A stretch of 62,933 bases of DNA from JAKJEP01 sp964580995 (GTDB taxonomy: Bacteria > Planctomycetota > Phycisphaerae > Sedimentisphaerales > SM23-30): NCBI GenBank assembly GCA_964580995.1, contig CAZOMV010000020.1, positions 1 to 62,933 on the forward strand. The letters are read 5' to 3'. This document shows, in pieces, positions 1 to 8,504 of this stretch (position 1 is the first letter of the stretch; each line of letters begins with the position of its first letter). The notes beneath the pieces were generated by a model that was not told the origin of the DNA, made no database searches, and saw only the letters and a list, made by a program, of their open reading frames with translations. The translations under genes were made by a program, and so were the position numbers.

Positions 1-134
1 AGATCGGGGCCGCCATCCAGATTACCGTCCGCAAGGTCTGGATTTCGCTGGCCGAGAGCTATCCGTACCAGCGGATCTTTCAGCAGGTGTACGAAAATCT
101 GATGCGGCGGACGCCGTATCCCCTGCGCTGCTGA
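1..134 (+). pseudogene. C-terminal fragment of an IS1380/IS4-like transposase (cut by window edge)
   Basis: The frame open from base 3 to a TGA at 132-134 encodes about 43 residues with the pattern TVRKVWISLAESYPYQRIF followed by a short basic tail. This resembles the extreme C-terminus of IS1380-family DDE transposases, which end with an R/KxVWVxLaSgyPyqd-like helix. Only the end is in the window, so it cannot be said whether the upstream part is intact. No clear terminal inverted repeat was found downstream. It lies beside two other gene remnants, which suggests an insertion-prone spot. Confidence 0.5.
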
Positions 135-304
135 AAAACCAGGTCCTTTCCTGCCGTTTGGTTGACAAAAAATACCTGGCGAAGGAGTCGGTCTGCGCTC
201 ATCCGATGAAAATCAGGGTAACGAATCCCTCCTTCTGGAGAATTCCTCTCCTTCCTCCCTTCTTTCCACCTCTCCCCTCGATTATCCGGCCGCTCTGCTT
301 CTTT

Positions 305-910
305 TTATCCCTCTCGCCCCTGCTTTTTCTTCATACTGTGAGAAATGCGGGCTAAAGGCGAGGGTTTTAAACCCATTGTGAGACAATAACTTTTACTGAA
401 ATCCAGTGGTTCAGGCAGTATCTCCGACCCCTCTGGCTGCAACGCCTGAAACAAACGCCGTTCCACCTCTTCCAGTAATTCCGGCGGCATCGCATTCTCC
501 AGCTCGCCGATCAAGCTTTTGCCGGGAATCTTCGGCAGAGCAAACCGATTGATGCCGCAAAACCATTGGTACAGATCACTGTGGGATAAAGCCAGGGAGA
601 ACTTACGCAAGGATAAATGCAACCGCTTGCGAAGAATCGCCATCCGGAATGCCAGGACCGCCGTGGCACGCACCGTATCCTGTTCGACACCGGTTAACCG
701 GGCGGATTGATCCGTACCCCAAACCGCAATATATTGGGTAACCGAAGCCACGTCGAGGAAATAGCGAATCACCGGATCTTCCAGATCGCTGCGAACGATG
801 ATGTCCCAGATCGCCAGCAAAAGCCCCCGTTCCTGCCGATATTCCGCGTTGCCAAAATCGTCCGGAATCTCTTTGTCAAATCTGCCTTGAATCGGTACAA
901 TGCTTGCCAT
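305..910 (-). pseudogene. Truncated transposase, N-terminal half only
   Basis: A 201-codon frame beginning with ATG at 910 after an AGGAAC-like ribosome binding site. Residues ~95-150 contain RLHLSLRKFSLALSHSDLYQW and then KIPGKSLIGELE, the layout of the DUF772-like N-terminal helical domain of IS5/IS1182-type transposases ('lR...lS.re....l..s..l.wF.g......pskstl.r'). The DDE catalytic half that should follow is absent: the frame runs into ~30 unrelated residues and stops, so I infer a deletion remnant. An inverted repeat (ATAATTA...TAATTAT) sits just upstream around 931-957 and might be an operator or element end. A standalone small protein is possible but less likely. Confidence 0.5.
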
Positions 911-1067
911 AGGTGTGTTCCTTTAGGGGTAATAATTACTTTGATGAAATAATTATAATACACCTATTTTCCCATTTTAAGCCAAAAACAACCTTTTTAA
1001 TCCTGTTATTTCAACATAACCATCTATCCAGTAAAAATTTGCAGAAAACGGACAGGCTCTAGGTAGG

Positions 1068-1208
1068 GGCAATCAGGACGCAGAGGGGCTGAGGCGGCTG
1101 CTGGTGCCGTATCCGGCAGAGAAGATGGAAATGTATGCGGTGAGTACGGCGGTGAATAATCCTCGGAACGAGGACCGGCGGTGCGTGGAGCCGAAGGAGG
1201 GGGAGTGA
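1068..1208 (+). pseudogene. Remnant of a SRAP / YedK (HMCES-like) gene, C-terminal 46 codons
   Basis: In this frame the sequence reads GNQDAEGLRRLL, VPYPAEKMEMYAVSTAVNNP and RNEDRRCVEP before a TGA. This matches the C-terminal end of SOS-response-associated peptidases, which shield abasic sites in single-stranded DNA: the usual ending is 'l.pyp.e.m..ypVst.VN.p.nd.p.li.p'. The catalytic N-terminal Cys2 region and everything else are missing, and an in-frame stop lies upstream at 1032-1034, so only a fragment survives. It sits in the same debris field as the two transposase pieces. Confidence 0.6.
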
Positions 1209-1346
1209 TCGAGCAGCAGGGCCAAAATGGCCGTGGTATAACTGTCAAATACCGATACAATCCATTAATTTACAATGGTTTATATCTTGACATTTTTTAA
1301 AAGTAATATTCAGGGAATTTGGAGGGTTGGGAATTAAAACTTTCGC

Positions 1347-1375
1347 TTGAGGGATGGGTGATATTCGATTAAAAT
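1347..1375 (+). promoter_or_regulatory. Predicted sigma70-type promoter of the STAS/anti-sigma operon
   Basis: TTGAGG at 1347-1352, a 17-bp spacer and TAAAAT at 1370-1375. It lies about 94 bp upstream of the first STAS start codon and is the best -35/-10 pair in the AT-rich interval 1209-1468, where I see nothing else. Confidence 0.5.
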
Positions 1376-1468
1376 TCAGATCAGCGATAAAAATAGTAAT
1401 TATGTCGGAGTGGAAAACGATCCGATAAAGTATAGATTAGAAGAACGGAAAAACTAACCGAGGCAAAG

Positions 1469-1831
1469 ATGGAAAAAAATAGTCCAAAAATCAAGGTTTC
1501 ACAGGACAACGGGATATCGATCGTGGAGTTATTGGCGGAGGAGATTCTTGATGAAGGAACGATCAGTACGATTTCGGAGTCGCTATTTGCGGTGGTGGAG
1601 GATCATGCGCCGGTACAATTGGTACTGAGCTTCGACCGGGTAAAACATTTGAGTTCCAGTGCGCTGGGGACGTTGATTCGGCTGAATAAACGAATTGATG
1701 AGACGGGCGGAAAACTGCGGCTTTGTGAGATCAAAAAGAATTTACATGAAATTTTTGTGATCACAAAGCTGAACAAGTTGTTCGATATTTACGAAGATCG
1801 GGAGACCGCGATCAAGAGTTTTGCCCATTGA
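1469..1831 (+). CDS. STAS-domain anti-sigma factor antagonist (SpoIIAA/RsbV type)
   Basis: A 120-residue single STAS domain. In partner-switching systems such a protein, when unphosphorylated, binds the anti-sigma kinase and frees the sigma factor. The signature segment is DRVKHLSSSALGTLIRL at residues ~56-72, where Ser63 aligns with the serine phosphorylated in RsbV/SpoIIAA; the usual Asp before it is replaced by Ser62. The start at ATG 1469 follows a GAGG site 6 bp upstream. It is the first gene of a four-gene operon with an ATP-binding anti-sigma protein directly downstream, which supports the role. The cognate sigma factor is not in the window. Confidence 0.85.
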   Translation: MEKNSPKIKVSQDNGISIVELLAEEILDEGTISTISESLFAVVEDHAPVQLVLSFDRVKHLSSSALGTLIRLNKRIDETGGKLRLCEIKKNLHEIFVITKLNKLFDIYEDRETAIKSFAH

Positions 1832-1922
1832 GCGGTCGGCGGCGAATGAGCGGGAGGTTCTTTTACCGTATGAAACAAACGTTACCAGTTTTGAATCCGC
1901 AGCAGATGGATATTGTTTAAAC

Positions 1923-2336
1923 ATGTCAAGAAATTCATACCAGGAAATAGAAATTGTGAGCGATTTCTCGCAGGCCAAGCGAGTGGAAGACCAGATCGTG
2001 GAGGAGGCGGAAAAGCTGGGATATACGGACGAAGATATTTTCGCGTTGCGTCTGAGTCTGGAAGAGGCGTTGACGAACGCGATCCGGCACGGGAATGGTC
2101 GGGATCCCCAAAAGAAAGTACAGATCCGATATAGTACACAGCCGGATCAGGTCGAGATTTTTATTGCGGATGAGGGAAAGGGATTCGATCCGTCTGCGGT
2201 GCCGGATCCGACTCTGGAAGACAAGCTGGAGTGCCCTTCGGGGCGAGGGATTATGTTGATGCGAGCGTATATGGACCTTCTGGAGTACAACGCCAGGGGT
2301 AATGAGGTCCATCTGGTCAAACAGAAGTTTTCGTAA
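1923..2336 (+). CDS. Anti-sigma serine kinase, RsbW/SpoIIAB-like HATPase
   Basis: A 137-residue GHKL ATPase domain protein that should bind a sigma factor or phosphorylate the neighbouring STAS proteins. The N-box EEALTNAIRHGN (residues ~49-60), the G1 box DEGKGFDP and the G2 box GRGIMLM are all present and intact. I chose ATG 1923 because residues from there align with RsbW-type proteins; an in-frame TTG at 1821 would add 34 residues that do not look like the family and would overlap the previous gene. The Shine-Dalgarno upstream of 1923 is weak, so the start remains open. The gene lies between two STAS genes, the normal setting for a partner switch. Confidence 0.82.
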   Translation: MSRNSYQEIEIVSDFSQAKRVEDQIVEEAEKLGYTDEDIFALRLSLEEALTNAIRHGNGRDPQKKVQIRYSTQPDQVEIFIADEGKGFDPSAVPDPTLEDKLECPSGRGIMLMRAYMDLLEYNARGNEVHLVKQKFS

Positions 2337-2352
2337 TCGACTCTAATGTGCT

Positions 2353-2718
2353 ATGAGTAATTTAGAAATTTCGTACAGCGAACGGCAGAGGGATCTGGTG
2401 GTCAAGCTGGTCGGTTCGGCAGACATGTCGGAAGCCAATGCGCTGCGGAATCAGTTGGAGCCGCTGGTCTTGGGAGGAAAGCGGGATTTGATTCTGGATC
2501 TGGAGAATTTGGAATTTATTTGCAGTCTGGGGCTGGGAACCATGATTCATTTGCACACATTATGCCGGGAGCAGGGCGGGAATCTGGGGATATTGAATCC
2601 GCAGCCGCAGGTACGGAAGGTGTTTAAGACTACCTGCCTGGACCAGTTGTTTTTGATTGGAACGAGCTATGAAGAAATCGATCTGAAAAAGCAAGCTCGA
2701 CTGGGAGGAACTCCATGA
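2353..2718 (+). CDS. Second STAS-domain anti-sigma factor antagonist
   Basis: A 121-residue STAS domain protein. The phosphoacceptor region is LENLEFICSLGLGTMIHL, with Ser58 in the conserved position; here the residue before it is Cys57 rather than Asp. It is clearly diverged from the first STAS protein, so the two may bind different partners or read different phosphatases. Its stop codon overlaps the start of the amidase gene (ATGA), indicating translational coupling. The start at ATG 2353 has no good Shine-Dalgarno sequence and lies 14 bp after the kinase stop, consistent with re-initiation. Confidence 0.8.
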   Translation: MSNLEISYSERQRDLVVKLVGSADMSEANALRNQLEPLVLGGKRDLILDLENLEFICSLGLGTMIHLHTLCREQGGNLGILNPQPQVRKVFKTTCLDQLFLIGTSYEEIDLKKQARLGGTP

Positions 2719-3398
2719 GTGATCGAAACCGGAGATTTCGGTTCGAGACCGGTCTATTTTGGGTTTTGCTGGTTACGGTACTGGTTTGCGGGTGCCAAAA
2801 TCCAACCAGCCAGAACCTGCCCCCCCCGACGGTTCACCAGGTATCGAAACCGTATCAGGGCAAGGTTTACGCCTTTCGTACCAATACCCTGGTACCGGAA
2901 AACAACGAGACGGCGCCCCCGGGCTGGGTTCCGCTGGGCGGCGGGGAAGACCGCAGCCGCTGGGAAGGGATTCTGATCCATCATTCGGCCATGGATGAGG
3001 GCAACGCGGCGATGATCGGGAGGTCACACCAGCAGCAAGGGTTCGATGAAATGGGGTATCATTTTCTAATCGATAACGGTCGGGGTGGCCCCAACGGGAA
3101 GATTGAGGTGGGCAGTCGTTGGCCAAAGCAGAAATATGGCGCACACTGCCGGGTGAACCTCAATGACGACAATTATTGGAATGAGCATACGATTGGGATT
3201 TGTCTGGTGGGGAATTTTGAAAATTATCCCCCTACCGAGGCACAATATCAATCGCTGGCGGACCTGGTACATTTTCTACAGAAGCGGTACCATATACCGG
3301 ATAATCGGATCAAGGGGCATCGGGACGTGGATCAGACCAAATGTCCAGGGCGTTTGTTTTCGTTCAGTAAATTGAGATATTTGCTATCGCAGCAGTAA
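2715..3398 (+). CDS. N-acetylmuramoyl-L-alanine amidase lipoprotein (Amidase_2/PGRP fold)
   Basis: A 227-residue zinc amidase predicted to cut the amide bond between MurNAc and the stem peptide. A hydrophobic N-terminus ends in a lipobox-like VCGC with Cys27 as the lipidated residue, so it should be membrane-anchored outside the cytoplasm. Zinc ligands of the family are visible: the second His of IHHSA (His90), His202 in GHRDVD and Cys210 in TKCPG; the fold core GYHFLIDNG and IGICLVGNF is also present. The gene is coupled to the second STAS gene by an ATGA overlap, so its expression is tied to the partner-switch proteins. It converges with the HIT gene with only 17 bp between them. Confidence 0.87.
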   Translation: MSDRNRRFRFETGLFWVLLVTVLVCGCQNPTSQNLPPPTVHQVSKPYQGKVYAFRTNTLVPENNETAPPGWVPLGGGEDRSRWEGILIHHSAMDEGNAAMIGRSHQQQGFDEMGYHFLIDNGRGGPNGKIEVGSRWPKQKYGAHCRVNLNDDNYWNEHTIGICLVGNFENYPPTEAQYQSLADLVHFLQKRYHIPDNRIKGHRDVDQTKCPGRLFSFSKLRYLLSQQ

Positions 3399-3415
3399 AA
3401 GCGGCGGTAGGCCGA

Positions 3416-3832
3416 TCAGATGAGGAGTTCGCGGATCCGGGCAGTAATTTCTTCGATGCGGTCGGCAGGATATTGGATGGCAGGGGTATGCTGGATAAGA
3501 CGGTCCCCCTGGGTGCGAGGGATAATGTGCAGGTGGGCGTGCTGGACGACCTGACCGGCAGCGGAACCGGTATTGACGAGGATGTTATGACCTTGCGCCC
3601 GAACGGCACGAACGACAGCGGGAGCGATTTTCGCCAAGGCCTGGGCCAAAGCGGCTAACACCGCCGGGGGACAATCTTCTAGCCGGGCAAAATGCTGCTT
3701 GGGGATCACCAGACAATGGCCCTGGCTGAAGGGCTGGATATCGAGAAAAGAAAAGACCAGATCATTTTCAAAGATTCTGGAGGAAGGAATTTCCCCTTTG
3801 ACGATGCGACAAAAGATACAATTTTCAGCCAT
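3416..3832 (-). CDS. HIT-family nucleotide hydrolase/transferase (HINT-like)
   Basis: A 138-residue histidine-triad protein. The N-terminal CIFCRIVKGEIPS and the catalytic triad HAHLHII (residues ~100-106) place it in the HINT/Hit branch, which hydrolyses purine nucleoside phosphoramidates. ATG 3832 is preferred over a TTG at 3838 because an AAGGGG site lies 7 bp upstream. It is the last gene of the long ribosomal block, 109 bp after rplQ, so it may be co-transcribed with it. No zinc CxxC pair beyond the N-terminal CIFC is obvious. Confidence 0.87.
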   Translation of the reverse strand: MAENCIFCRIVKGEIPSSRIFENDLVFSFLDIQPFSQGHCLVIPKQHFARLEDCPPAVLAALAQALAKIAPAVVRAVRAQGHNILVNTGSAAGQVVQHAHLHIIPRTQGDRLIQHTPAIQYPADRIEEITARIRELLI

Positions 3833-3941
3833 ACACAAGCCCCTTCCCTGGTAAAGAAAACCGTTGTCACGGTCGATTCCGACCGTTTACGCATTAACGA
3901 ATGCGGATCTGCAATTCCTTCGCTTTCGGACCTTCACCGTT

Positions 3942-4490
3942 TTACTTTTCTTCGGCGGGAGATTCCAGTTTGGACCCATCGAAAGCTTCAGCCTGATTCT
4001 CAATTTTTTGTTCAGCAGTATCCGTCAGAGCATTGGTATCCTGAGAAACAGATTCGACATCTTTGGCGGCGTGGGTCAGGGCAGCTTTTTTGTCTTCCAC
4101 GAGCTGTAAGAGGACGAGTTGCCCATTATCACCGAGGCGTCGCAGGGGCAAGTTGATGATACGGGTATAGCCGCCTTTCCGTTCGGCAAAACGCGGGCCG
4201 ATCTCCGAAAAGAGCTTTTGGATCACGGTGGTAACTTTCACCGGTTCGCCGTCTTCCACTTTGCAGATATCGCGGTTCCTCAACAAAGAGATGGCCCGCC
4301 GTCTGGCGGCGAGAGAGCCATCTTTCGCCAAGGTAATAAGCTTTTCGGCAAAAGGTTTAACAAACTTGGCTTTTTCTTTGGTGGTGGAGATGGCACCGTG
4401 TTCAAATAAAGATGCCGCTAAATTTCTTTTTAAGGCAACACGATGAGCACTCGTTCGCCCCAAGTGTCTGCCAGAAACCTTATGTCGCAT
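3942..4490 (-). CDS. rplQ: 50S ribosomal protein L17
   Basis: A 182-residue L17, opening MRHKVSGRHLGRTSAHRVAL, which is the family start. L17 lines the large-subunit side of the exit tunnel region. The conserved domain ends near residue 115; beyond it is a ~60-residue acidic, Ala/Glu-rich tail that is not part of the E. coli core and is probably disordered. ATG 4490 has an AAGGA site at good spacing. It follows rpoA, the usual alpha-operon order. Confidence 0.96.
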   Translation of the reverse strand: MRHKVSGRHLGRTSAHRVALKRNLAASLFEHGAISTTKEKAKFVKPFAEKLITLAKDGSLAARRRAISLLRNRDICKVEDGEPVKVTTVIQKLFSEIGPRFAERKGGYTRIINLPLRRLGDNGQLVLLQLVEDKKAALTHAAKDVESVSQDTNALTDTAEQKIENQAEAFDGSKLESPAEEK

Positions 4491-4570
4491 TGTTACGTCC
4501 TTATCTTATTTGTGATGGTTATCAAGAACCATTCTATCCATTTTTAATAACCAAATAATCTCCGGGATAT

Positions 4571-5578
4571 TTAGCTGCCATAACCGATGGTCAAGCCAAT
4601 ATCCGCTAATTTACGTTTTACTTCACGCAAGCTGGTTTTACCAAAGCTGCGCAGAGCCAGAAGGTCATTTTCCTGCATTCTGGCCAGTTGTCCGACAGTT
4701 TCGATTTTTGCCATTTCGAGACAGTTACTGGCCCGGACTGACAATTCCAGACTCTGCAACGGCATATCCAGTTTCTTTTTAATTTCTTCATCAACCGTTT
4801 CATCGGGAGTCGATTCCACTTCGTCAATTTTGGTTTCCTCTCCTTCATCCACGACCAGTTCTTCACCCAATTCGAAATACTGAACGAGCGGGCCAAGGTG
4901 TTTTCGAAGGATTTTGGCAGATTCGACCAGAGCCATCTCGGGTTCGATAGTCCCATCGGTCCAGATTTCCATAACGAGCCGATCGTAATCGATGGACTGT
5001 CCGACACGGGTTTGCTCGGTTTTATACCGGACCCGAACGACGGGGGAAAAGATGGCGTCGATAGGGATCACACCAATTTCTTTTTCCAGGGCTTTATCGT
5101 CTTCTTTCATGGCCGGTACGTACCCGCGCCCTTTTTCGACCTTCATTTCCATTTTGAATTCAATTTCACCGGTCAAGGTAGCGATGACCTGGCTGGTATT
5201 GATGATTCGAATGGCAGGATCGGCGACGATATCGGCGGCGGTCACGACTCCCTTTCTTTTGATGGAGATGGACATGGTTTTAGGAACATCCGATTCCATC
5301 TGGATGATGAGGGACTTGACATTAAGAACGATATCGGACACATCTTCCACGACTCCGGTGATGGAGGTAAACTCATGTTCGGCCCCGGCGAGTTTAATCG
5401 AGGTGACCGCACTTCCCTCCAGGGAGGACAGAAGGATTCTCCGCAAGCTGTTTCCGACCGTGATCCCGAACCCTCGTTCAAAGGGTTCGACATAAAGCCG
5501 CCCATAGGTATTGGTAGATACACTACGATCCAGTTCAACCTTTGCGGGCAACTCAAGCCCACGCCATCTTATTCGCAT
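4571..5578 (-). CDS. rpoA: DNA-directed RNA polymerase subunit alpha
   Basis: A 335-residue alpha subunit. The N-terminal assembly domain contains FERGFGITVGNSLRRILLSS (residues ~33-52) and the C-terminal alpha-CTD has the two helix-hairpin-helix segments LELSVRASNCLEMAKIETVG and LRSFGKTSLREVKRKL that bind UP elements and activators. An acidic linker (residues ~238-270, many Glu/Asp) joins the two. ATG 5578 follows a GGAGG site. It sits between rpsD and rplQ as in most bacterial alpha operons. Confidence 0.97.
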   Translation of the reverse strand: MRIRWRGLELPAKVELDRSVSTNTYGRLYVEPFERGFGITVGNSLRRILLSSLEGSAVTSIKLAGAEHEFTSITGVVEDVSDIVLNVKSLIIQMESDVPKTMSISIKRKGVVTAADIVADPAIRIINTSQVIATLTGEIEFKMEMKVEKGRGYVPAMKEDDKALEKEIGVIPIDAIFSPVVRVRYKTEQTRVGQSIDYDRLVMEIWTDGTIEPEMALVESAKILRKHLGPLVQYFELGEELVVDEGEETKIDEVESTPDETVDEEIKKKLDMPLQSLELSVRASNCLEMAKIETVGQLARMQENDLLALRSFGKTSLREVKRKLADIGLTIGYGS

Positions 5579-5749
5579 TTTATGGCCTCCAAAATATAAA
5601 CAACCACTCTCAGCCTATTGTCCAATCAAACGGTACCACACCGATCGAGGCCTGAAGATATACAACGACTTTCTGTTGGTTGTTTTTTGTCATAATCCAT
5701 TGATTCAAAAAATAACATCCGGCAAAGCATCTCCACCATCCAGCTACCG

Positions 5750-6382
5750 CTATTTGGAGCAGAATTCGACAATCAACTGCTCTTCCACAGGGATCTGGAC
5801 ATGGTCCCGATTGGGCAACGAAACGACGGTGCCTTCGGGGACGGCGGGATCGACGTGCAACCAATCCTGCAAGGGGGCATTGGGGTCAAGCTCCAGATTG
5901 GCCTTCACCATTTTGAGGGTTTTCTCCGCGTTTTTAATGGTGATTTTATCACCGGCTCTGACGACATAACTGGCGATATCGACCTTCCGATTGTTTACTT
6001 TGACATGTCCCTGGGCGATAATCTGCCGGGCCTGGGACCGGGAAAGAGCGAAACGCATCTTAAAAACCACATTGTCGAGCCGGCGTTCGAGCAGGCAGAG
6101 CAAGGCTTCCCCGGTATTTCCGGGCTTCCGCTCGGCCTGTTTGAAGCAGGACCGGAATTGCCGTTCGAGAACGCCATAGTATCTTTTGACTTTTTGTTTT
6201 TCGCGTAATCGGACGCCGAATTCGCTGAGCCGCCCTTTTCGCCAAGAATGTGCTCCCGGGGGTTTATTCCGAGTCTGCTTTTCCATGGCGCATTTAGCGG
6301 TTTCACATCGAGTGGCTTTCAGCATCAGCTTAATACCTTCTCTTCTACATAAACGGCAAGATGGACCTAAATTTCTGGCCAT
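5750..6382 (-). CDS. rpsD: 30S ribosomal protein S4, zinc-binding form
   Basis: A 210-residue S4, a primary 16S rRNA binder that nucleates small-subunit assembly. Cys9, Cys12, Cys26 and Cys31 form a C-x2-C-x13-C-x4-C site, so this is the zinc (C+) form. The S4 RNA-binding domain is seen in LERRLDNVVFKMRFALSRSQ and the following AGDKITI region. In E. coli S4 represses its own operon; the 170-bp gap to rpoA could hold such a site but I see no clear structure there. The start at 6382 has AGGAG 12 bp upstream. Confidence 0.96.
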   Translation of the reverse strand: MARNLGPSCRLCRREGIKLMLKATRCETAKCAMEKQTRNKPPGAHSWRKGRLSEFGVRLREKQKVKRYYGVLERQFRSCFKQAERKPGNTGEALLCLLERRLDNVVFKMRFALSRSQARQIIAQGHVKVNNRKVDIASYVVRAGDKITIKNAEKTLKMVKANLELDPNAPLQDWLHVDPAVPEGTVVSLPNRDHVQIPVEEQLIVEFCSK

Positions 6383-6461
6383 ATTCTCTAATAACTCCTA
6401 TAGGATTTTGAGATCAAAATAATCATTTTCTACTCATCCAGATTCCTGACAACAAACCCAA

Positions 6462-6845
6462 TTACACCCTTCTTCTTTTCGCGGGCCGACAGCCGTTGTG
6501 GGGGATCTGCGTCACATCTTCAATGGAGGAGATTCGCATCCCCGCGGCCTGTAGCGCGGTAACAGCCGACTCGCGACCGCCGCCGGCGCCTTTAACGCGA
6601 ACTTCTAATTCGACGACCCCGAATTTTCTGGCAGTGTTGGCACATTTTTCCGCGGCGCGCTGGGCAGCGAAGGGGGTGCTTTTCCGGGAGCCTTTAAAAC
6701 CGATGGTGCCGGCGGAATCCCAGCATAACGTTTCCCCATTTACATCCGTAATGGTAATCAAGGTATTGTTGAAAGTTGCCTTGATATGAGCAATGGCCTT
6801 ACCGATATTCCGGCGGACCTTTTTTTTACCTACTTTTTTGACCAT
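6462..6845 (-). CDS. rpsK: 30S ribosomal protein S11
   Basis: A 127-residue S11, part of the small-subunit platform. Family landmarks include IAHIKATFNNTLITITD near the N-terminus and the C-terminal IPHNGCRPAKRRRV. Length and start (ATG 6845 after a GAGGT site) are standard. It lies between rpsM and rpsD. Confidence 0.96.
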   Translation of the reverse strand: MVKKVGKKKVRRNIGKAIAHIKATFNNTLITITDVNGETLCWDSAGTIGFKGSRKSTPFAAQRAAEKCANTARKFGVVELEVRVKGAGGGRESAVTALQAAGMRISSIEDVTQIPHNGCRPAKRRRV

Positions 6846-6896
6846 TCATTTTACCTCAAGAATCAGGAATGAAATTATCTTATTACAATTCCATGC

Positions 6897-7283
6897 TTAT
6901 GCATGCATTTCCTTAACGCCCTTCTTTCCGGCGACGGTTTTCCGGGGGCCTTTACGAGTCCGGGCATTACTCCGGGTCCGCTGCCCTCGCGTGGGCAGCC
7001 CGCGACGATGCCGAAGCCCGCGGTAGCAACTGATATCGCGTAACCGGGCAATATCCTGACCGATTTGTCTTCGGAGTTGACCTTCGACGACATAATTTCG
7101 GTCAATAATTCCGGCGATGCGGCTGATTTCATCGTCGGTGAGTTCTTTGGCACGGACGGTTTCGGTAATTTGAGCCTCTTTGAGTATCTGTTTGGAAAGA
7201 TATTTGCCTATACCATATATATAAGTCAATGAAATCCAAACGGGCTTATCATTGGGCACATCAATTCCTGCAATACGGGGCAT
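6897..7283 (-). CDS. rpsM: 30S ribosomal protein S13
   Basis: A 128-residue S13 in the head of the small subunit, contacting the P-site tRNA and the large subunit. It begins MPRIAGIDVPNDKPVWISLT and ends with the basic tail RGQRTRSNARTRKGP plus a few residues. The helix-two-turns-helix segment IYGIGKYLSKQIL is intact. It lies 13 bp before the rpmJ stop codon region on the same strand. Confidence 0.96.
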   Translation of the reverse strand: MPRIAGIDVPNDKPVWISLTYIYGIGKYLSKQILKEAQITETVRAKELTDDEISRIAGIIDRNYVVEGQLRRQIGQDIARLRDISCYRGLRHRRGLPTRGQRTRSNARTRKGPRKTVAGKKGVKEMHA

Positions 7284-7295
7284 ATTCTTTCCTCG

Positions 7296-7412
7296 CTATC
7301 TACCTTGACGTTGTTTATGCCGGGGATTGGTACAAATGACCCGCACAATACCACGTCGTTTGACTATTTTGCAATTTTCACAAATTCTTTTAACGGAGCT
7401 ACGTACCTTCAT
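7296..7412 (-). CDS. rpmJ: 50S ribosomal protein L36, zinc-ribbon form
   Basis: A 38-residue protein beginning MKVRSSVKRICENCKIVKRR and containing ICTNPRHKQRQGR. Cys11, Cys14, Cys27 and His32 form the C-x2-C-x12-C-x4-H zinc site of the C+ type of L36. The start is ATG at 7412, with GAGGTT upstream. It is placed between infA and rpsM, its usual location. Confidence 0.95.
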   Translation of the reverse strand: MKVRSSVKRICENCKIVKRRGIVRVICTNPRHKQRQGR

Positions 7413-7437
7413 TTTTCAGCAACCTCTACTGGTTTTC

Positions 7438-7653
7438 TCATTTTCGTAAAGTGATCCGTCCGCGGGTAAGGTCATAAGGACTGACCTCGACGGTGACGGT
7501 ATCACCCGGCAATATTCTAATAAAATTCATTCTCATTTTTCCGGACACATGGGCCAGAATTTCATGCCCATTTTCCAGTGCGACCCGGAAAACGGCATTG
7601 GGCAACGCTTCCAAAACGGTCGCATCTACTTTAATCGCATCTTTTTTGGCCAT
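7438..7653 (-). CDS. infA: Translation initiation factor IF-1
   Basis: A 71-residue S1/OB-fold protein that occupies the A site during initiation. It reads MAKKDAIKVDATVLEALPNA and ends LTRGRITLRK; the core FRVALENGHEILAHVSGKMR is typical. ATG 7653 is chosen over an upstream TTG at 7659 because an AAGGA site lies 7 bp before it. It follows map directly. Confidence 0.96.
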   Translation of the reverse strand: MAKKDAIKVDATVLEALPNAVFRVALENGHEILAHVSGKMRMNFIRILPGDTVTVEVSPYDLTRGRITLRK

Positions 7654-7711
7654 AACCAATTCCTTACCGAACTCAAACTAAAACGGTTCGGACAGGCGTA
7701 TCCAAAATCCG

Positions 7712-8491
7712 TTAATCCGATTCGGTCAAAACCTCAACGCCGCTACCGGTAATCGCCAAGGTATGTTCAAAGTGAGCCGACGGTTTACGATCGGCTGTGA
7801 CGACGGTCCATCCGTCACTCAACACTTTGACGCGAGAGGTACCCATATTGACCATCGGTTCGACAGCCAGGATCATACCTTTTCGCAACATAAAATCATT
7901 CTGCAAAAGCTCGTCACTGACGAAATTCGGAATTTTCGGGTCTTCGTGCATTTTTCGTCCGATGCCATGTCCGACGTAATCACGCACAACGGCGAAACCG
8001 GCCTTTTCGGCATGGTTTTGCATAATGGCAGCAATTTCGCTCCAATACCGTCCGGGCCGGGACTCCGTCACCGCAAGTTCCAATACTTCGCGGGTAGTCG
8101 AAACCAGCGTTTGGACCTCGGTTCGAGTCTGGCCAATCATCACGGTTATCGCGGCATCACCACAATATCCTTTCAACTTCACACCGCAATCGATGCTGAG
8201 GATATCGCCGGAACACAGTTTCCGGTCGCCTGGTATGCCATGTACCAATTCCTCATTGATGCTGGCACAAATGCTGGATGGAAAATCGAAACCTGCTTTG
8301 GGGTTTTTGACACCCTTAAAAAGCGGGATCGCTCCAGCCTCGTCGATCATCTGATCGCTCATTTTTGCCAACTGCGCTGTCGTCACACCAACAACTGCTT
8401 CTTTTTCCAGTCTTTTCAGAATCCTGCCGACGATTCTTCCGGCATCACGAATCAAATCAATTTCTTTGTCCGTTCGTATCGCAATCGCCAT
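7712..8491 (-). CDS. map: Methionine aminopeptidase, type I
   Basis: A 259-residue enzyme that removes the initiator Met from nascent proteins. The dinuclear metal site residues are visible in LSIDCGVKLKGYCGDAA (two Asp), GHGIGRKMHEDP (His), AVEPMVN (Glu) and FEHTLAI (Glu). Length fits the type Ia form without an N-terminal extension. It lies in the common secY-adk-map-infA order, 13 bp after adk. Confidence 0.96.
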   Translation of the reverse strand: MAIAIRTDKEIDLIRDAGRIVGRILKRLEKEAVVGVTTAQLAKMSDQMIDEAGAIPLFKGVKNPKAGFDFPSSICASINEELVHGIPGDRKLCSGDILSIDCGVKLKGYCGDAAITVMIGQTRTEVQTLVSTTREVLELAVTESRPGRYWSEIAAIMQNHAEKAGFAVVRDYVGHGIGRKMHEDPKIPNFVSDELLQNDFMLRKGMILAVEPMVNMGTSRVKVLSDGWTVVTADRKPSAHFEHTLAITGSGVEVLTESD

Positions 8492-8504
8492 TTCACCAAT
8501 TCAT

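Noticed and set aside
1024..1260. 78-codon Pro-rich minus-strand frame
   Set aside because: It is opposite the SRAP remnant, which explains the open frame.
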